64,000 bases of DNA from Clostridia bacterium (GCA_017621155.1 JAGATP010000055.1:1-64000), one strand, 5' to 3'. Positions 26,260-34,895 are shown, numbered from the stretch's first letter. The notes: generated from the letters alone by a model not told the origin. Numbers and translations are program-made.

Positions 26260-26400
26260 ATGGATATGGAAGAAGATCTGATCAGCGCACACGAATACAC
26301 GGGGCTCTTGCAGCACCTTACCATCGATAACGACCTCATCGAGGAGTATCGAAGGCGCTTCAACGACGAGGAGAAAAAGGACGAGAAGAAAAGCCGTTAA
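26260..26400 (+). CDS. Possible small acidic/basic protein (46 aa)
   Basis: An open frame from ATG 26260 to TAA 26400 encodes MDMEEDLISAHEYTGLLQHL followed by a charged tail (EEYRRRFNDEEKKDEKKSR). Upstream AAAGGGGGAAAG is too far (about 15-20 nt) to be a normal ribosome site, so the start is uncertain. It is divergent from the ferritin-like gene and lies just before the MITE-like element. The balanced, protein-like composition makes it more credible than a random frame, but no family is recognised. Confidence 0.45.
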   Translation: MDMEEDLISAHEYTGLLQHLTIDNDLIEEYRRRFNDEEKKDEKKSR

Positions 26401-26461
26401 ATTTGTCGGTTCTTGCGTAAAATTTGACGAAAATTGTTTGATTTCCTGTTTTTGAGGGTTT

Positions 26462-26742
26462 TAACCAGAGCATTCCAAATTCGAACTCTATTTTAAGGAT
26501 AAATTTTGGTTTATACTGCGTTAAGCCCGCTTGGGAACGCCTTTGTACGACTGCGCGGACTTGCCTTGTCTAATCTCAAAATTTATCTCTTAAAATCGCA
26601 CAGCGCCCACACGAGCATAGTTTGCGATGATTTGTGTTTGTAGCGACCGAGGCGTATCGGGACATACGCCGAGCGGAGCTACGAGCGAAAAGCGCGCAAA
26701 ATATGCCGCGTGGGAGAGTTTGAATTTGGAATATTCTGGTTA
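26462..26742. mobile_element. MITE-like element with 25-bp terminal inverted repeats and TA duplication
   Basis: Left end 26462-26489 and right end 26715-26742 are inverted repeats over 28 bp with 3 mismatches. Taking the flanking TA on each side as target duplication, the repeats begin with ACCAGA, the pattern expected of IS630/Tc1-mariner derivatives. A second inverted pair lies inside (26490-26508 with 26577-26596) and a third dyad around GTAGC...GGCGTAT/ATACGCC...GCTAC (26640-26682). No ORF of note is inside. It fills nearly all of the 365-nt gap 26401-26765 and ends 23 nt before the next start codon. Confidence 0.75.
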
Positions 26743-26765
26743 TATAGAAAGTAGGAGATAGAACA

Positions 26766-26975
26766 ATGTGGATGTTACCTTTGATCCTGTTATTGGCGGG
26801 AATTGCAATTTATTATCTGATCGGTCGGAGAAAGTCAACCGATCCCGACACCCGAAGTGCGCGCACCGTTCGGTATCAAAATCGCGGAAACGAGGTTTGG
26901 ATTACCCTGCCGAAAGAGGACGCTCCCGAAGAGGGCGCTTGCGTCATCGAAGTGTTTGAGGATGACGCGCGCTAA
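26766..26975 (+). CDS. Small single-pass membrane protein (69 aa)
   Basis: One N-terminal hydrophobic helix (LPLILLLAGIAIYYLIG) and a polar tail with VWITLPKEDAP and an acidic end. GTAGGAGAT lies before the ATG at 26766. No family recognised. The element at 26462-26742 abuts its ribosome site; the right repeat contains TTGAAT (26720-26725), 17 nt before TATAGA (26743-26748), but a start from there would fall inside the Shine-Dalgarno, so its promoter is unclear. A terminator follows at 27050. Confidence 0.7.
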   Translation: MWMLPLILLLAGIAIYYLIGRRKSTDPDTRSARTVRYQNRGNEVWITLPKEDAPEEGACVIEVFEDDAR

Positions 26976-27049
26976 AAAAGAAGCGAACACGGCGGAAAAG
27001 CCGTCACTTCCCGAAAAAAAGGCGTTTGCCGTAAATAAGTAAAAATAGA

Positions 27050-27082
27050 GGACTGTTGCATGTTTTGCAGCAGCCCTTTTTT
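27050..27082 (+). terminator. Rho-independent terminator
   Basis: GGACTGTTGCA (27050-27060) pairs with TGCAGCAGCCC (27066-27076), with one mismatch and one G-T pair, followed by T6. Confidence 0.8.
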
Positions 27083-27143
27083 CATGCGGCGCAAAAAAGG
27101 TTCGTTTTGATGCAAAAAGATGTATGATGCTGCACGATTTTTG

Positions 27144-27172
27144 TTGATTTTTGCTTCAATGTATAGTATAAT
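27144..27172 (+). promoter_or_regulatory. Promoter of the phospholipase C operon
   Basis: TTGATT (27144-27149), 17-nt spacer, TATAAT (27167-27172). The leader to the ATG at 27255 is about 75 nt. Confidence 0.8.
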
Positions 27173-27254
27173 ATTAATGAAAAATGCAATATAAATATTG
27201 ATAACAGCATGGAAGGAAAAAAGCTTTTCACAAATAATTTCATGGAGTGATGTT

Positions 27255-28889
27255 ATGAAACATGTTATCAAACATCGACTATTGGCACTTTGTAGCGCAG
27301 GATTGCTTGCCCTCACTACGGCTCTCGCCGTAGCTCCGCAAGTTCAGGGAAATGCCGAATCGGCAGATGATGGGAATAAAACCGCAGTTTCCGAACGCGA
27401 TTTGAGCAAAGGATATTATGAATCGTTCAATGCTTCCGATTACTTTGATTTTTGTACGTGGCTTGTCCAAGAAAAGAAGCTTGACTTGAACAATGAGACG
27501 GACTCAGACTATATCAATAATAATTTGAATCGCCTTATTTTCGAAGCGATTGATCAAGAGGTTATTCCGGATATTACAGTTACCAATCGAAATACGCGTT
27601 GGTATGGAGAATCGCACAATTTGATTTTGTATTACGCCATAGATAAACTGTTGTCGATTGATGGAAAAAAAGATGTCCAAGATTTTTACTGTGAAGAAGC
27701 GACTGATACGGGCGATAGTCGTTTTAATTGCTTAATGAAAGGAGCGAGCGATCCCGATACCATTGAAAACGGAGGACAATATAAAGGACATTTTTATTGC
27801 TATAATTCCTCTCCGAGTAAAAATGGGAATTATTATAAAAACGCGGCATTTGGGATTCTCGATTTGGCAACCTACTCTCCTTCGGGAAGGACAAGGTTTG
27901 AGCAGCATTATGAATCTGCACTTTACGCGTGGCAGGCAGGATACCAAAGCGCTGCAATGAATGAATTGGGAAGGGCAATTCACTATCTTTCGGATATGTG
28001 TACGCCCACACACGTTACAGATTGGGGACGTTTCCACTTTAATAGGCATTCTCAATATGAGTTGTGGGTTGCATTGGTGCAACCTGTTGACAATATGTTC
28101 AACGAAGATGAAGACCCGTATGATTATTGGCTTCCTTCGGCAAATCATACGTTTTATGTCATCGGAAACGCTTCTGAAAGCGCAGAAATGTTTTCTTCCT
28201 ACTATAATTTTGTGCAGAATAACTCCTTTGAAACAATATGCAACAAAATTGTGAAAAATACGTACAGATATACAGATTACGTAGAAGGTGCCACGTATCA
28301 TGAAAATAAGGACGAGATAATGGGTGATGCAGATTTATGCAATAAGTATGATCTTGCCACGGAAAGGACGTTGGAAGTTGCTCAGGGCATGACGGCGGCA
28401 TTATTAAATCGGTTTTATCATGACATCAATCATACGCAGCAGATTCAAGATTTTGAGACGTATTACATTAAAAACGTTGCGACGGGAACCTATCTGAGCG
28501 CAACCGCGGATAATAAATTAACGGTCTCTTCTTCCAACAATTCCTCGAATCAGAAATTTAAACTGATATATGGGAAATATAACAATGGATTTACAATTTA
28601 TTCAATAGGAATCAAGAAATACTTGTACTATCTTGAAGATAATCCGTTTTCTTTTGTTGGAGGTGTTTTTGCTGAGAATGGATATTATTTTATGCCGGTT
28701 AAGGGGGATAGTAATAAATACAGAATTATGTTAGGCGGCATTGAAGGCGCATTTGATCTTATTGGAGTTGATACGCACGGAAATATGGATACGGTTATGA
28801 GCATCTCCGGGCTGTTTAATGATGGCGTTTCCTATGCCGGCTATAATCCCGACGAAAACAAACAGTTATGGGAATTTATCAGAGCATAA
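27255..28889 (+). CDS. Secreted zinc-dependent phospholipase C with a beta-trefoil-like tail (544 aa)
   Basis: Signal peptide (about 1-32) then a Zn-dependent phospholipase C domain of the Clostridium alpha-toxin/Bacillus PlcC family. The zinc-site spacing matches alpha-toxin: H243, D247, H253 (HYLSDMCTPTH), H265 and E269 (HSQYE), plus W116, H121 (RWYGESHN), D166/D168 and H179 (GHFYCYN). In the family the mature N-terminal Trp binds zinc, so residues 33-115 are inferred to be a propeptide, longer than usual. Instead of a C2/PLAT domain, residues about 395-544 look like a ricin-type beta-trefoil (YYIKNVATGTYLSA, NQKFKLIYG, NKQLWEFI). The gene is clearly AT-richer than its neighbours, a possible sign of transfer. 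It reads into three membrane-protein genes without a terminator. Confidence 0.9.
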   Translation: MKHVIKHRLLALCSAGLLALTTALAVAPQVQGNAESADDGNKTAVSERDLSKGYYESFNASDYFDFCTWLVQEKKLDLNNETDSDYINNNLNRLIFEAIDQEVIPDITVTNRNTRWYGESHNLILYYAIDKLLSIDGKKDVQDFYCEEATDTGDSRFNCLMKGASDPDTIENGGQYKGHFYCYNSSPSKNGNYYKNAAFGILDLATYSPSGRTRFEQHYESALYAWQAGYQSAAMNELGRAIHYLSDMCTPTHVTDWGRFHFNRHSQYELWVALVQPVDNMFNEDEDPYDYWLPSANHTFYVIGNASESAEMFSSYYNFVQNNSFETICNKIVKNTYRYTDYVEGATYHENKDEIMGDADLCNKYDLATERTLEVAQGMTAALLNRFYHDINHTQQIQDFETYYIKNVATGTYLSATADNKLTVSSSNNSSNQKFKLIYGKYNNGFTIYSIGIKKYLYYLEDNPFSFVGGVFAENGYYFMPVKGDSNKYRIMLGGIEGAFDLIGVDTHGNMDTVMSISGLFNDGVSYAGYNPDENKQLWEFIRA

Positions 28890-28905
28890 AGGAGATCGGG
28901 ATAGG

Positions 28906-29463
28906 ATGAAGATGTTTCGAAAGTTCAATTTGGCGAGATGGGCATTTTTGCTCTTTCTGATCGCGCCCGCCTATGCGCGGTACTACTTCTTATTGTTCGA
29001 TGCGATGGTGGGTGCGGCTTATCCGATGGTGCTCGGAACGTTCGGCATCGGACTTCCCTTAATATTTTTTATTGCTGCGTTGATTCAGCCGTCTTTTTGG
29101 TTTCACGGCTCAGACGACTTTTATTTCAGCATCATGATCGCCTACTATCTGATCGGCTTTGTCCTTGCTATCGTCTTTTGGCGAAAGAGCGTCAAAAAAG
29201 GGATGGAGAAATACAATCTCATTTCGGGTTTCATTTCTCTTGGGTACTGTCTTTTCATCATTCCGTACTGTATTTTCTATATTTTCAGCAAATATAGCGG
29301 AGGAATCTGGACGAAGACGTATTTCAGCGTCTTCCTCGTGTTGCTTCTGATCCTGGTTGTCTTTACGATTCTCAAACTCATTGCTATCCAAAAGGAAAAG
29401 AAGCTCCTTGCAAAAAGCGATTTGCCTGCGGACAAGTTGCAGTCGGAAGAAAAAAAGGACTAA
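28906..29463 (+). CDS. Five-helix membrane protein, first tandem copy (185 aa)
   Basis: Starts MKMFRKFNLARWAF with ATAAAGGAG about 12 nt upstream, 16 nt after the phospholipase stop. Five hydrophobic segments (about 9-28, 35-58, 68-86, 100-122, 132-153) and a Lys-rich C-terminal tail ending SEEKKD. It is a close paralogue of the protein at 30072, and the two sandwich a third membrane protein. No known family. Co-transcription with a membrane-active enzyme allows, but does not show, a protective or export role. Confidence 0.82.
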   Translation: MKMFRKFNLARWAFLLFLIAPAYARYYFLLFDAMVGAAYPMVLGTFGIGLPLIFFIAALIQPSFWFHGSDDFYFSIMIAYYLIGFVLAIVFWRKSVKKGMEKYNLISGFISLGYCLFIIPYCIFYIFSKYSGGIWTKTYFSVFLVLLLILVVFTILKLIAIQKEKKLLAKSDLPADKLQSEEKKD

Positions 29464-29477
29464 AGAGAGGTGGTTAT

Positions 29478-30044
29478 ATGAAAAAGAAAGCCTTGCTCGT
29501 TTCGATTTTGGCATTTCTGCTGATGATGTTTTTGCCCATGAGGGGAATGGTTGTCGATTTGCATATCGCAAATGATGCCAGAACGGTTCTTCCTTGCTTT
29601 TTCGTCTCATGGGGAATGCCGCTTTCCCCGATCTTCGGCTTCTTTTACAGCTTTGCCTACAATCTTCCGGATTCCTATTACTTTATGATGCTGTCGTCGG
29701 TTTATTTTCACGATAAACTCGCCGATTTTGAACATTTTTACATTCTGGCGATTAACGGCGTTTATCTGATCGGCTTCTTGGCTTCCGCTATTTTCCTGAT
29801 CTTGGGTGCGGCAAAGAAAAAAGACTTCTTTTCCGACCTTTCCACCGCAATTTCTCTTGGCGTTTGCACGTTTGCCATTCCGTTTGAAATTCTCTATCTG
29901 ACGTCGGGAAGTCTCTCCGGTTGGGGAATCGCTTACGTTTGCGCCTTTCTCGTCGCTTACGCTTTGTTTATGTGGATGGGAATCTCTCGCTTGGCTTCTT
30001 CCTTCCGCAAAAAAGGGAAAAAGGAGTCAGAGCCAATCGCATAG
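29478..30044 (+). CDS. Five-helix membrane protein (188 aa)
   Basis: AGAGAGGTGG lies before the ATG. Five hydrophobic segments (about 5-22, 38-58, 88-110, 120-143, 148-168) and a basic tail KKGKKESEPIA. The general layout resembles the two flanking paralogues (28906, 30072), but the sequence is clearly different, perhaps an older duplicate. The gaps to both neighbours are under 30 nt, consistent with one operon. Function unknown. Confidence 0.8.
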   Translation: MKKKALLVSILAFLLMMFLPMRGMVVDLHIANDARTVLPCFFVSWGMPLSPIFGFFYSFAYNLPDSYYFMMLSSVYFHDKLADFEHFYILAINGVYLIGFLASAIFLILGAAKKKDFFSDLSTAISLGVCTFAIPFEILYLTSGSLSGWGIAYVCAFLVAYALFMWMGISRLASSFRKKGKKESEPIA

Positions 30045-30071
30045 AAATCAATGGAAGGACATAAGACAACG

Positions 30072-30632
30072 ATGAAGATGTTTCGAAAGTTCAATTTGGC
30101 GAGATGGGCATTTGTGCTTTTTGTGATCGCGCCCGCCTATGCGTATTACTACTTATCATTGATCGATACGAGGGTGGAAGCGGCTTATCCGATGGTGCTT
30201 GGAACGTTCGGCATCGGACTTCCCTTAGTGTTTTTGAGTCCCGTGTTGATTCAGCCGCCCTATTGGCTGTCCGGAGGCTCAGACAACAGATATTTCAACA
30301 TCATGATCGCCTATTATGTGATCGGCTTTGTCCTTGCGATCGTCTTTTGGCGAAAGAGCGTCAAAAGAGGGGTAGAGAAATACAATCTTATTTCGGGTTT
30401 CATTTCTCTTGGGTACTGTCTTTTCATCGTCCCGTATTGCATTTACTATCTTTTTAGCGAAAGGCATGGAGGAATTTGGACGAAGACGTATTTCAGCGTC
30501 TTTCTCGTGTTGCTTCTGATCCTGGTTATCTTTACGATTCTCAAACTCATTGCCATCCAAAAGGAAAAGAAGCTTCTTGCAAAAAGCAATTTGCCTGCGG
30601 GCAAGTTGCCGTCGGAAGAAGAAAAAGACTAA
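30072..30632 (+). CDS. Five-helix membrane protein, second tandem copy (186 aa)
   Basis: Nearly the same as the 28906 product along the whole length; differences cluster in the first extracytoplasmic loop (SPVLIQPPYWLSGGSDNRYF against AALIQPSFWFHGSDDFYF) and near SERHGG/SKYSGG. The start at 30072 aligns with that of its paralogue; an ATG at 30051 is also in frame but closer to the ribosome site GGAAGGA. A terminator follows at 30698. The local DNA similarity shows a recent tandem duplication. Confidence 0.82.
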   Translation: MKMFRKFNLARWAFVLFVIAPAYAYYYLSLIDTRVEAAYPMVLGTFGIGLPLVFLSPVLIQPPYWLSGGSDNRYFNIMIAYYVIGFVLAIVFWRKSVKRGVEKYNLISGFISLGYCLFIVPYCIYYLFSERHGGIWTKTYFSVFLVLLLILVIFTILKLIAIQKEKKLLAKSNLPAGKLPSEEEKD

Positions 30633-30697
30633 AAGCTGCATGCTGTTCTATTTTGCTGCGCAAAACAATTGTTTCCTCTATAATTCCATGATATGCT

Positions 30698-30740
30698 ATT
30701 TACGGAAGGCGATTTTTCGCTTTCCGTAAATATTTTTATG
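30698..30740 (+). terminator. Rho-independent terminator of the phospholipase operon
   Basis: ATTTACGGAA (30698-30707) and TTCCGTAAAT (30722-30731), extended by GCGA/TCGC, then a T-rich tail. A second perfect 11-bp stem without a T-run lies at 30744-30780. Confidence 0.8.
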
Positions 30741-30791
30741 AACAGAACAGTCCCACAAGCTTTCGGCGCGGGACTGTTCTGCATAAAATGA

Positions 30792-30823
30792 GGGGCGGCG
30801 TCGAACTCGTTCGACGCCGCCCC
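30792..30823 (-). terminator. Rho-independent terminator of gdhA
   Basis: Perfect 14-bp stem (30792-30805 with 30810-30823), very GC-rich; on the minus strand it is followed by TCATTTTATGC. Confidence 0.85.
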
Positions 30824-30847
30824 TTCTCATGTAAAAAGGATGGGATA

Positions 30848-32224
<1,377 letters not shown>

Positions 32225-32236
32225 TTATACGCATTT

Positions 32237-32265
32237 ATTATATCGATTGAAATTGCACTTGTCAA
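32237..32265 (-). promoter_or_regulatory. Promoter of gdhA
   Basis: Minus strand TTGACA (32265-32260), 17-nt spacer, TATAAT (32242-32237): both hexamers are perfect. Confidence 0.92.
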
Positions 32266-32359
32266 TCGATGGGAACGATAGATGAAATAATAATTTTTTA
32301 TACTATTATTAAGCAATGCTTATAATTATGAGGAATGCGTGAAATTTTCCCCGAACTCC

Positions 32360-32388
32360 TTGTCAAGATTTGGATTTTTGTGTATAAT
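32360..32388 (+). promoter_or_regulatory. Promoter giving an apparently leaderless phosphoesterase mRNA
   Basis: TTGTCA (32360-32365), 17-nt spacer, TATAAT (32383-32388). The ATG at 32395 is only 6 nt beyond the -10 box, where transcription should begin. Confidence 0.8.
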
Positions 32389-32394
32389 GAAAGT

Positions 32395-33111
32395 ATGAAT
32401 ACAGTACAGCGAACGTATGTCATCGAAAGCGAAAAGATCAAAGGAGAGAAGACCTTTCTCGTTTTGTCCGATCTGCACGGCACGAAGGTAGAGCATTTTC
32501 TCCTCGAAAAGGTAAAAGAGCTTTCTCCCGACGGGATTTTTTACGTGGGCGACATGGCGGACTCGATCAAGCATCAGCCTGTGACGGAAAGCCTTATGCA
32601 AAAGCTCTCCGCTTATCCTTCTTACGCTGTGTTCGGCAATCACGAATATTCGGCGCGGCTGATCGGCAGGATGGAACATTTTGCAAAGGAGAACGGTATT
32701 CGCTATCTGCGTGGCGACGGCGTGGATCTGGGCGCGAATATCGCCCTCTACGGGCTGGACGACAGGTACGTCGGAAAAGACTTCGAACGACAAAAAAGGG
32801 CATTGAAGGGACGGAAAGAAGGGAGCTTCTCCATTCTTCTCGCCCATCGGCCGGACGATTACGATTTTTTCGAGGAAGCGGGGTTCGATCTCGTCCTCTG
32901 CGGGCACACCCACGGCGGACAGATTCGCATCGGCGCAATCAACGGGCTGTATGCGCCCGGGCAGGGAATTTTCCCCAAGTACGCGGGGGGAGAATACCAA
33001 CTCGGAAAAACGAAAATGATCGTCGGCAGGGGCTTGGTGCAAAACGCCTTGCCCAGATGGGGGAATCCGCCTGAATATGTCACGATTCATTTAAAGGGGA
33101 AAAAAGTTTGA
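32395..33111 (+). CDS. Calcineurin-like metallophosphoesterase, YkuE-like (238 aa)
   Basis: The metal-binding blocks appear in order: LSDLHG (near 27), GDMAD (near 53), FGNHEY (near 78), LAHRPDD (near 149) and CGHTHGGQ (near 170). Homologues such as YkuE act on phosphodiester or phosphomonoester bonds, often of lipids, but usually carry an N-terminal membrane segment. This one lacks it and should be cytoplasmic. No Shine-Dalgarno exists before the ATG, and the promoter geometry implies a leaderless transcript; no later start would preserve the LSDLHG block. The stop codon lies inside a perfect inverted repeat (33107-33142). Confidence 0.9.
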   Translation: MNTVQRTYVIESEKIKGEKTFLVLSDLHGTKVEHFLLEKVKELSPDGIFYVGDMADSIKHQPVTESLMQKLSAYPSYAVFGNHEYSARLIGRMEHFAKENGIRYLRGDGVDLGANIALYGLDDRYVGKDFERQKRALKGRKEGSFSILLAHRPDDYDFFEEAGFDLVLCGHTHGGQIRIGAINGLYAPGQGIFPKYAGGEYQLGKTKMIVGRGLVQNALPRWGNPPEYVTIHLKGKKV

Positions 33112-33142
33112 AAAACAATATCGTGCGATATTGTTTTTCAAA
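33107..33142 (+). terminator. Perfect 17-bp inverted repeat over the phosphoesterase stop codon
   Basis: TTTGAAAAACAATATCG (33107-33123) and its exact complement (33126-33142), with a 2-nt loop. It includes a TTTTT run in the right arm, so it may terminate transcription. The stop codon TGA is at 33109-33111, inside the left arm. Confidence 0.7.
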
Positions 33143-33162
33143 TGGTTATATGATAGGAGATT

Positions 33163-33654
33163 ATGATTATGACAATGGAAACTTGGGATGTACTCGATAG
33201 GCGAGGCGAAAAGGTCGGAACTTGCGGCAAGGGGAAAGTGCCCGAAGGGTGCTTTCACCACGTCGCGCACGTCTGGCTTCGGAACAAGGAGGGGCAGTTC
33301 CTCCTTTCCAAGCGAGCGGAAGGGAGACACCACGCGGGACTTTGGGAGACTGCGGGCGGCTCTGTGCTCGCGGGGGAAGAGGTCGAGGACGGCGCGCGGC
33401 GGGAAGTGAAGGAAGAGCTCGGCATCGACGTCGAGGGGCTCGTTCCCTTTGCGCGCTTCTTTCGGGAAGATCAGCTCGTCACCGTTTTCGTCGCTTACTA
33501 TACGGGACAAGCGGTGTGCCTGAACGAGCGGGAAACGGTGGATACACGGCTTGTCTCCGAAGGGGAGCTTCGCCGCCTGCATGCGAGGGGGGAAGCCATG
33601 CCTTTTTCCTACGAAGAGGCGCTCTTTGACTGGCTTTCCGCCGAAAAGGACTGA
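33163..33654 (+). CDS. Nudix hydrolase (163 aa)
   Basis: The Nudix box is complete: G-x5-E-x7-REVKEELGI, with the glutamates in REVKEE. The flanking N-terminal part (FHHVAHVWLRNKEGQFLLSKRA) is like the isopentenyl-diphosphate isomerase/YfcD branch of Nudix proteins that act on nucleoside or prenyl diphosphates. Substrate not determined. Three ATGs (33163, 33169, 33175) follow AGGAG; the first gives 3-nt spacing and the second 9-nt, so the exact start is open. The perfect repeat at 33107-33142 separates it from the phosphoesterase. No clear terminator downstream. Confidence 0.92.
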   Translation: MIMTMETWDVLDRRGEKVGTCGKGKVPEGCFHHVAHVWLRNKEGQFLLSKRAEGRHHAGLWETAGGSVLAGEEVEDGARREVKEELGIDVEGLVPFARFFREDQLVTVFVAYYTGQAVCLNERETVDTRLVSEGELRRLHARGEAMPFSYEEALFDWLSAEKD

Positions 33655-33724
33655 TTCAACCGTCGGTTGAGGGGATTTTCAACGAACAGTTGTCTTAAAA
33701 AAGCCCCGTTCAACTGCGCCTCCA

Positions 33725-33753
33725 TTGTTTTTTCGGGGATTTTGCCTTACAAT
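33725..33753 (+). promoter_or_regulatory. Promoter of the XRE regulator gene
   Basis: TTGTTT (33725-33730), 17-nt spacer, TACAAT (33748-33753). Confidence 0.6.
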
Positions 33754-33787
33754 AGAGGTACAAAATTTCAAAAAAGGAGAAAACCTT

Positions 33788-34282
33788 ATGGAAAAGACAA
33801 TCGGACAAATCATCAAAGAAAAGAGAGCGGAGAAGGGGCTGACACAGGAACAGCTTGCGGAAATTCTGCACGTTACGGGACAAGCGGTCTCCAAGTGGGA
33901 GCGCGACGAGTCCGTTCCCGACGTCACCCTCTTAAAGCCGCTCGCCAAGGCGCTGGGAACGACGGTGGGCGAGCTTTTAGGCGAAGGCACGATGGAGACG
34001 ACGCGTGTCGATCCCGAAACGGTAGACCTTTCGAAAATGCTGCTCAAAATTCACGTGGACAGTAAGGGAGGGGACAAGGTCAGGGTGAATTTCCCCGTGT
34101 CCGTGCTCATGATGTTGACGGAGAACGAAGAGCTCATGAACATGATCTTAAGCGGCAAGGGCGGAATGTTCAAGAACATCGACTTCAATCAGATTTTAAA
34201 GCTCGTCACCTTGGGCGTGATGGGAAAATTGGTTGAAGTGGAGTCTGCGGACGGAGACGTCGTCGGCATCTGGGTGGAATGA
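33788..34282 (+). CDS. XRE-family regulator with a C-terminal sensor-like domain (164 aa)
   Basis: Residues 1-65 are a Cro/CI-type helix-turn-helix (LTQEQLAEILHVTGQAVSKWER). Residues about 85-164 form a second domain (VRVNFPVSVLMML, GKLVEVESADGDVVGIWVE) that recurs as the entire product of the next gene, which suggests duplication of this domain. AAGGAG lies 7-8 nt before the ATG at 33788. The next gene starts 1 nt after the stop. It probably regulates its own two-gene operon; other targets are unknown. Confidence 0.88.
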   Translation: MEKTIGQIIKEKRAEKGLTQEQLAEILHVTGQAVSKWERDESVPDVTLLKPLAKALGTTVGELLGEGTMETTRVDPETVDLSKMLLKIHVDSKGGDKVRVNFPVSVLMMLTENEELMNMILSGKGGMFKNIDFNQILKLVTLGVMGKLVEVESADGDVVGIWVE

Positions 34283-34283
34283 G

Positions 34284-34520
34284 ATGAAAATCGCCGTCAA
34301 TGCGGAGGGGCATAAAATCCGACTGTATTTGCCCCTCTCCGTCGGGCTCGTTCGCTTCGGACTGCGCATTGCCCGCCGTTACAGCGATCAGGTGCCCGAC
34401 CCGAAGCTCATCGTCCCGCTCATCAAGGAGCTCAAGCGCTGGAAAAGAAAAAACGGAAAGATCACGCTCGTCGAAGTGGAAGATCAAAAAGATGGCACTT
34501 TTGTGCAAATTGTGCTGTAA
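34284..34520 (+). CDS. Stand-alone copy of the regulator's C-terminal domain (78 aa)
   Basis: Begins 1 nt after the XRE stop. The layout IRLYLPLSVGLVRFGLRIAR ... GKITLVEVEDQKDGTFVQIV parallels the C-terminal domain of the XRE protein at 33788, with similar ends. It may pair with that domain and modulate the regulator. Similar short proteins occur beside anti-sigma-like YvlB proteins, but I cannot name the family with confidence. It has no separate promoter. Confidence 0.78.
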   Translation: MKIAVNAEGHKIRLYLPLSVGLVRFGLRIARRYSDQVPDPKLIVPLIKELKRWKRKNGKITLVEVEDQKDGTFVQIVL

Positions 34521-34526
34521 AAATTC

Positions 34527-34555
34527 TTGACTTGTCGTTTGGAACGTGATAGAAT
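34527..34555 (+). promoter_or_regulatory. Promoter of the ABC exporter operon
   Basis: TTGACT (34527-34532), 17-nt spacer, TAGAAT (34550-34555). Confidence 0.75.
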
Positions 34556-34571
34556 AAAGAAAATTAAAAAA

Positions 34572-34675
34572 AGAGGTAAATAGGAGTGCCCAACAGTTGT
34601 CGTCGTTAAACGTATTTTTGTCGTAAGGTACTTGTCGGAATTTTGTTCCGACTCCTTTTGTGCACAAAAAATACG
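34572..34675 (+). promoter_or_regulatory. Candidate attenuator leader of the ABC exporter operon
   Basis: The leader between promoter and gene is about 330 nt. It holds Shine-Dalgarno-like AGAGG (34572-34576) and TAGGAG (34581-34586), two overlapping mini-ORFs (GTG 34586 to TAA 34609, 7 codons ending in two Arg codons; TTG 34597 to TAA 34626, 9 codons), and a hairpin GTCGGAA/TTCCGAC (34634-34652) followed by TCCTTTT. CGTATTTTTGT (34611-34621) can pair with ACAAAAAATACG (34664-34675) around that hairpin. This resembles ribosome-mediated attenuation as known for Bacillus bmrCD; it is inferred, not shown. From 34676 to 34895 I see only one further hairpin (CCCCTTT/AAAGGGG near 34847-34870). Confidence 0.5.
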
Positions 34676-34895
34676 GTACGAGACAGAGGCGCTCTATCTT
34701 TTTGCCCAAAATGGTCGAAAAACCCGTCCAAAGTGAGAAAATCGCGTGGAAGGGTGTTTTTGGGAAGTAGTGTTTTTGCCGTTCCGTTTTGCCGTGCGCA
34801 AGGCGGAATTTTTTTCTGCGAAAAAGCAAAAAAAGTCCAAAAAATTCCCCTTTCTTTTGAGGAAAAGGGGTGCTTTCGAGGTATTGACAGAATTT

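Noticed and set aside
26720..26748. Promoter formed by the MITE right end and flank
   Set aside because: Hexamers and spacing are acceptable, but the transcript would start inside the ribosome site of the next gene.
26962..27042. 26-codon frame overlapping the end of the small membrane protein
   Set aside because: The start is too close to GAGG, the product is low-complexity, and it runs into the terminator; considered a chance frame.
34884..34890. TTGACA-like sequence just before the exporter start as a second promoter
   Set aside because: No -10 box at proper distance; the following DNA is already coding.
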